Below are positions 60,115 to 64,000 of a stretch of DNA of 64,000 nt, piece after piece; the stretch's first letter is position 1; the number at the start of each line of letters is the position of its first letter. The translations under genes and the position numbers were made by a program. The notes beneath the pieces were generated by a model that was given only the letters and a program-made list of their open reading frames with translations, ran no database searches and was not told the DNA's origin. The stretch spans positions 1 through 64,000 of the forward strand of contig JAFUJR010000032.1 of the NCBI GenBank assembly GCA_017468085.1. Direction: 5' to 3'. The DNA comes from Clostridia bacterium. GTDB lineage: Bacteria > Bacillota > Clostridia > Christensenellales > Borkfalkiaceae.

Positions 60115-61437
60115 TTATTTATCCTCTTTTTCGTCCTCGTCTTCCTTTTCGCCGACGATGCGGGTGCGGACTTTAAGGACTTTTTGTTTGCTTGCTTTTA
60201 CGATACGGATCTCCAAATCTTCAAAGCGAAAGACCTCGCCGATGGAGGGTATGATACCGAATTGCTCGGTAACCCAGCCGCCGACGGTATTGGACTCAAA
60301 TTGCTCGTAATCCACCTCTTTTTCGTACAATTCAAAGAAAGGCTCTAATTCGCACTTGCCGTCCACCCAGAATTCGCCTTCGGCTATCTTGCCGAAAAGC
60401 ACCTCCTCCTCGTCGTGTTCGTCCCAAATTTCGCCGACGAGCTCTTCCAAGATATCCTCCAAGGTAACGATACCCACCAAGCCGCCGTATTCGTCGGAGA
60501 CCGCCGCCATGTGGATCTTCTGTTTTTGGAGCTGTTTTAACAGCGTGGAAATGCGGGTGTATTCGGACGTAAATACGACGTCCTGTACGACGTGAGAAAT
60601 ATTCTTTTCGCCACGAAGGTAGGCAAGGAAAAAGTCGCGCTCGTGCACCAAACCGATTACGTTATCGATAGTATCTTTATATACGGGCAAACGGGAATAT
60701 CCGCAATTTTCAAACACGGCGCGGATCTCGTCCATCGTAGAATCCTCCGCGACGGCAAATACGTCTACGCGAGGCACGAGAATGTCCTCCACCTTCAAAT
60801 CGTCAAATTCAAGCGCGGAACGGAGAAGTTCGGATTCTTCCTCTTTGAGCGTGCCGCTCTCTTCCGCTTCGTCCACGAGGGTCATGAGTTCTTCGTCGGT
60901 AACCGTTTCGTCCTTTTTCAGCTTAAAAATCTTACTCAAAACAAACTTGTAGCCGTCGAAAATTTTGCAAATCGGCCAGAGCAACCAATAAAAAAGTTGC
61001 ATCAACGGGTAAACGAAGAAACACATTTTTTCGGGATACACGCTGGCAATATATTTGGGCGTGATTTCGCCGCATAACAGCACGGCAACCGTCATAACCG
61101 CCGTAGAAATAACGTCGGAATAAGCGTTGCCCATCAAGAGCTCCACAAACAGATTTGCACCGAGCGCAGACGCGGACAGGTTTACGATGTTATTCCCCAC
61201 GAGAATCGAAGTAACGAGCTTATCGTAGTGCGAATCCGCAAATTTGAATACGGCTTTCGCATTCTTTTTACCCGTAGTAACAAGCGATTTCAGCTTGATT
61301 TTGTTCGCGCAGGAAAACGCGGTTTCCGTGCTTGAAAAGAAGCCGGAAAGAAGTACCAATACGATGATGGCGACGGTGAGCCACGTAACTTTCGTTGTGT
61401 CGACGCTAGTCGCCAGCAGGGATAGACTTGGGTCCAT
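60115..61437 (-). CDS. CNNM/CorC-type DUF21-CBS transporter
   Basis: 440 residues. The DUF21 domain (about 15-195) has [20 protein letters not shown] and [15 protein letters not shown]. Two CBS domains (about 210-335) include [14 protein letters not shown] and [22 protein letters not shown]. The C-terminal transporter-associated domain (about 345-430) is present. These proteins export or sense magnesium and other divalent metals. GGAGG lies 16 bases before the ATG, longer than normal, so translation initiation may be weak. A TTGACA/TATAAT promoter stands at 61524-61553. Confidence 0.93.
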   Translation of the reverse strand: MDPSLSLLATSVDTTKVTWLTVAIIVLVLLSGFFSSTETAFSCANKIKLKSLVTTGKKNAKAVFKFADSHYDKLVTSILVGNNIVNLSASALGANLFVELLMGNAYSDVISTAVMTVAVLLCGEITPKYIASVYPEKMCFFVYPLMQLFYWLLWPICKIFDGYKFVLSKIFKLKKDETVTDEELMTLVDEAEESGTLKEEESELLRSALEFDDLKVEDILVPRVDVFAVAEDSTMDEIRAVFENCGYSRLPVYKDTIDNVIGLVHERDFFLAYLRGEKNISHVVQDVVFTSEYTRISTLLKQLQKQKIHMAAVSDEYGGLVGIVTLEDILEELVGEIWDEHDEEEVLFGKIAEGEFWVDGKCELEPFFELYEKEVDYEQFESNTVGGWVTEQFGIIPSIGEVFRFEDLEIRIVKASKQKVLKVRTRIVGEKEDEDEKEDK

Positions 61438-61523
61438 AGTAGTTGTTGAATATCCTCCGATATGTAAAAAAATTTTTTGCGGAATAGGCGCGCCGAGCTT
61501 TTGCGCATATTCTCACATTTATC

Positions 61524-61553
61524 ATTATAATACTTTTTTCAAGCGTTTGTCAA
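61524..61553 (-). promoter_or_regulatory. Promoter of the CNNM-type gene
   Basis: TTGACA (61553-61548), 18 bases, TATAAT (61529-61524). The resulting 5' leader is about 85 bases. Confidence 0.8.
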
Positions 61554-61647
61554 CACAACTTAGCGTATGCGCGCACTTTTTTAATAAATTTTCAAAGTTT
61601 TTACGCGATTTTTTCACTTTTCTTTTCCTTTGGAAAAGCAGAAAGGA

Positions 61648-61669
61648 GCGCCGCGGCTTTCCGCGGCGC
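61648..61669 (-). terminator. Hairpin after the oligopeptide operon
   Basis: GCGCCGCGG-CTTT-CCGCGGCGC, a 9-base GC-only stem 15 bases after the last ABC gene. It is followed on the minus strand by CTCCTTTCTGCTTTTCC, a poor T run. Confidence 0.6.
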
Positions 61670-61683
61670 TTGCGTGGGACAAA

Positions 61684-62748
61684 TCATTCCGTTTTTACGT
61701 TTCCGTTTTTCAGGGCGATTTTGCGTTTTTCCTCGGTAGAGATTTCGGCGAAATGGCAAGCGACAAAACGGCCCGGTTCTACCTCTTTGAGGGGTACAGG
61801 TACGCGTTGACAGCATTCTTGCGCCATAAAACAGCGGGTGTGGAAAGGACAGCCCGTCGGCGGATTTGCCGCGCTTGGCATATTGCCCGAAAGCAGAATT
61901 TTTTGCGGCGGTTGTTCCCCCTTTTCCGTTTCCATAGAGGGAATTGCGCTGATAAGCGCGACGGTGTAGGGGTGAAGAGGACGGGAAAATACTTCTTCCG
62001 CTTCCCCCATTTCGACAATTTTACCAAGATACATCACCGCCAAGCGCTGAGAAATATAGCGGACGACGGACAAATCGTGCGAGATGAAAAGGTAGGTGAG
62101 CCCCTCCTTTTCCTTTAAATCGTTTAATAGGTTTAAAATCTGCGACTGAACGGACAGATCGAGGGCGGAAACGCACTCGTCGCAGACGACGAATTTCGGC
62201 TTGACCGCGAGGGCGCGCGCAATGCAAACGCGTTGGCGCTGACCGCCCGAAAATTGGTGAGGATAGCGATTGAGCATATACGGTTGCAAACCGCATTTTT
62301 GCATGATTTCCGCAAGGTAAGCCTGCATTTGCGGCGAGCCCTTTTTGTAAAATTTATGCGCGGCAACCCCCTCCTCGATGATCTGCCCCACCGTCATACG
62401 CGGATTGAGGGAGGAATAGGGGTCCTGAAAAATAATTTGCAATTCTCGGCGCAGAGCGCGCAAATCCTTGCCTTTCAACGCGGTAATATCAATTTCTTCC
62501 CCCTCTCTGCCGTGGTAGACGACGCTCCCCGAGGTGGGTTTATATAGTTGCAAAATCGTCCTGCCAAAGGTAGATTTTCCGCAGCCGCTTTCCCCGACGA
62601 GCCCGAAGGTTTCCCCCTTCTTTATATCCAGACTGACTTCCTCGACGGCGCGAAGGTAAGGGCGATGGCGGCTAAACAAGGATTTTTTAGGGAGCGGAAA
62701 ATGCTTTTTAAGGGATTTTATGGAGAGCAAGGTTTGCGTGCTCGGCAC
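61684..62748 (-). CDS. oppF: Oligopeptide ABC ATPase, OppF/DppF
   Basis: 354 residues from GTG 62748, GGAGG 9 bases upstream. Walker A is GESGCGKST, the signature [15 protein letters not shown], Walker [16 protein letters not shown]. The C-terminal cysteine-containing motif [15 protein letters not shown] is present, as in OppF/DppF. It overlaps the OppD gene by 41 bases. Together they drive peptide uptake. Specificity (dipeptide, oligopeptide or nickel) cannot be determined. Confidence 0.92.
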   Translation of the reverse strand: MPSTQTLLSIKSLKKHFPLPKKSLFSRHRPYLRAVEEVSLDIKKGETFGLVGESGCGKSTFGRTILQLYKPTSGSVVYHGREGEEIDITALKGKDLRALRRELQIIFQDPYSSLNPRMTVGQIIEEGVAAHKFYKKGSPQMQAYLAEIMQKCGLQPYMLNRYPHQFSGGQRQRVCIARALAVKPKFVVCDECVSALDLSVQSQILNLLNDLKEKEGLTYLFISHDLSVVRYISQRLAVMYLGKIVEMGEAEEVFSRPLHPYTVALISAIPSMETEKGEQPPQKILLSGNMPSAANPPTGCPFHTRCFMAQECCQRVPVPLKEVEPGRFVACHFAEISTEEKRKIALKNGNVKTE

Positions 62749-63745
62749 TTTTTCTTTCCTCCTTTTTGGGATAAAAACAGCGGATAAAATGATTTTCTCC
62801 GTCGGGGACTTGGGCGAGAGACGGCTCTTCCTCTTGGCAACGCTTGGTACAGTATTTGCAGCGGGGTGAAAATTTACAGCCCTTGGGCAAATCGAGAGGG
62901 TGCGGCACGTTGCCCGCTATCGTTTCCAACCGTTTTTGGGGATTTTGCGCGCTGGGGGCAGAGTTCATCAACCCCTCCGTGTACGGGTGGGAATAGGCAG
63001 AATTTGAAAAAAGGACGGGGGCAGGTACGCGTTCAACGATTTGTCCGCAGTACATTACGGCGACGTCGTCCGCCATTTCGTTGACTACGCCTAAGTCGTG
63101 CGTGATAAACAAAATTGCCGTTTGATTTTCCCGTTGCAATTCGCGCATGAGCTGTAAAATCTGCGCCTGTATCGTAACGTCGAGCGCCGTCGTCGGTTCG
63201 TCCGCGATCAGAACGTCCGGCTTACAAGCAAGCGCCATAGCGATCACCACCCGTTGGCGCATACCGCCCGAAAGCTGATGCGCGTATTGTTTGGCAACCC
63301 GTTCGGGGTTGGGTATGCGTACCTTTTCCAGCATTTTTACTCCTGCTTGCCACGCCTCTTTTTTGGACATTCCGCGGTGGATTTGGTAGGGTTCGCCTAC
63401 CTGTCTGCCAATGGTAAAAACGGGGTTGAGGGCGGTCATCGGTTCTTGAAAAATAACGGAGATTCTGTCGCCGCGGACGGCGTTCATCTGCTTTTCGTTA
63501 AGCTTGGTGAGGTCGGTGATTTTTTCCCCGTCTTCAAACAAAATTTCCCCCTTTTCGATATAGCCGTTTTCGTCGAGCAGACGGAGGACGCTCATTGCCG
63601 AAACGCTTTTTCCCGAGCCGCTTTCCCCCACGAGCGCAAGCGTTTTTGCCCTTTCGAGAGAAAAGGTTACGTCGTTGACGGCGCGGATGGTCCCCCTCCG
63701 CGTTTTGAAGCAGGTATGCAGTTGGTTGACTTGCAATAAAGGCAT
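62708..63745 (-). CDS. oppD: Oligopeptide ABC ATPase, OppD/DppD
   Basis: About 345 residues from ATG 63745, preceded by GGGGGGAAC; the frame remains open to the window end but that part overlaps the permease gene. Walker A GESGSGKS, signature [15 protein letters not shown], Walker [13 protein letters not shown]. The C-terminal [14 protein letters not shown] motif matches the Cys-rich, Fe-S-linked tail of OppD/DppD. It lies between the permease gene and oppF. Confidence 0.93.
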   Translation of the reverse strand: MPLLQVNQLHTCFKTRRGTIRAVNDVTFSLERAKTLALVGESGSGKSVSAMSVLRLLDENGYIEKGEILFEDGEKITDLTKLNEKQMNAVRGDRISVIFQEPMTALNPVFTIGRQVGEPYQIHRGMSKKEAWQAGVKMLEKVRIPNPERVAKQYAHQLSGGMRQRVVIAMALACKPDVLIADEPTTALDVTIQAQILQLMRELQRENQTAILFITHDLGVVNEMADDVAVMYCGQIVERVPAPVLFSNSAYSHPYTEGLMNSAPSAQNPQKRLETIAGNVPHPLDLPKGCKFSPRCKYCTKRCQEEEPSLAQVPDGENHFIRCFYPKKEERKSAEHANLALHKIP

Positions 63746-63773
63746 AAGTTCCCCCCAATTTGTTTCAAATAAT

Positions 63774-64000
63774 TTATTCGCGTTTGGCGTCAAAGCAATC
63801 GCGCAAGGCGTCGCCGATGACGTTGATACAAATGACGGCGAGGGACAAAAATAGGGCGGGAAAAAGCCATTGCCACCAATAATTTTGTATGACCGTGCTG
63901 TTGTTGCTGCCCGAGAGCATATTCCCCCACGTCGGACGGGGAGGTTGGACGCCGAAGCCGAGGTAGGAAAGAGAGCTTTCCGTGAGCAAACAGCTTGCAA
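63774..64000 (-). CDS. oppC: Oligopeptide ABC permease, OppC/DppC (partial)
   Basis: Only the last 75 residues lie in the window; the gene runs off the right end. ESSLSYLGFGVQPPRPTWGNML is the conserved C-terminal loop of OppC/DppC permeases, followed by the last membrane helix (LFPALFLSLAVICINVIGDAL) and the usual end RDCFDAK. It precedes oppD, the normal order of such operons. Confidence 0.9.
   Translation of the reverse strand, partial: ASCLLTESSLSYLGFGVQPPRPTWGNMLSGSNNSTVIQNYWWQWLFPALFLSLAVICINVIGDALRDCFDAKRE

Overview
The window looks like chromosomal DNA of an anaerobic, fermentative, low-to-mid GC Firmicute of the Clostridia type. Evidence: AddAB rather than RecBCD; a Rex repressor next to AdhE; a TM1266-type iron-only hydrogenase regulator; a two-gene SufBC iron-sulfur system; YtrA/GntR-type ABC operons; and sigma-A-like promoters (TTGACA, 17 bp, TATAAT, often with an extended -10). 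Intergenic regions are loaded with short dispersed repeats, as in many gut Clostridia. A Christensenellales-like lineage is possible, but that is inference without a database search.

Layout. 1-8.4 kb: tRNA-Gln, a PRC-barrel protein, a membrane protein and the addBA recombination nuclease. 8.5-18.6 kb: two unknown lipoproteins, a heterodimeric drug-type ABC exporter behind an apparent transcription attenuator, tilS, and a YtrA-like GntR/ABC operon. 18.6-19.5 kb: a repeat-rich gap. 19.5-26.9 kb: rex-adhE, an orphan SsuC/TauC-type transporter pair lacking its ATPase, a hydrogenase regulator, trmB and dut.

27.0-37.2 kb: a compact virion cassette on the minus strand. It holds a sigma-like regulator, large terminase, a Lys-rich TerS-like protein, portal, scaffold, major capsid, head-tail adaptor, a tail-hub-like protein and one small protein. 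All frames are open. No integrase, repressor, replication, lysis or receptor-binding gene is visible. A perfect SOS (LexA) box lies just upstream of the first gene, and host-type repeats have accumulated between the virion genes. This is the best candidate here for an undescribed system: a domesticated, possibly DNA-damage-controlled, capsid and packaging locus (gene-transfer-agent-like or a stripped prophage).

37.5-64 kb: a secreted propeller/SH3-like membrane-anchored protein; mgtE with a duplicated sensor domain and a short MgtL-like leader ORF; a HAD phosphatase; a two-component system with radC; a PepV-type dipeptidase with an odd C-terminal tail; two flavoproteins; a DUF1508 membrane protein; a MarR regulator; two convergent M18 aminopeptidases; sufCB; a YgjP-type metallopeptidase with galE; a CNNM/CorC-type transporter; and the end of an oligopeptide ABC operon cut by the window edge.

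Functional themes are peptide uptake and degradation (Opp/Dpp, PepV, M18), redox control of fermentation (Rex, AdhE), metal homeostasis (MgtE, CNNM), and RNA- or repressor-based control of transporters. Two genes (tilS and the 37.56 kb gene) appear to be leaderless.
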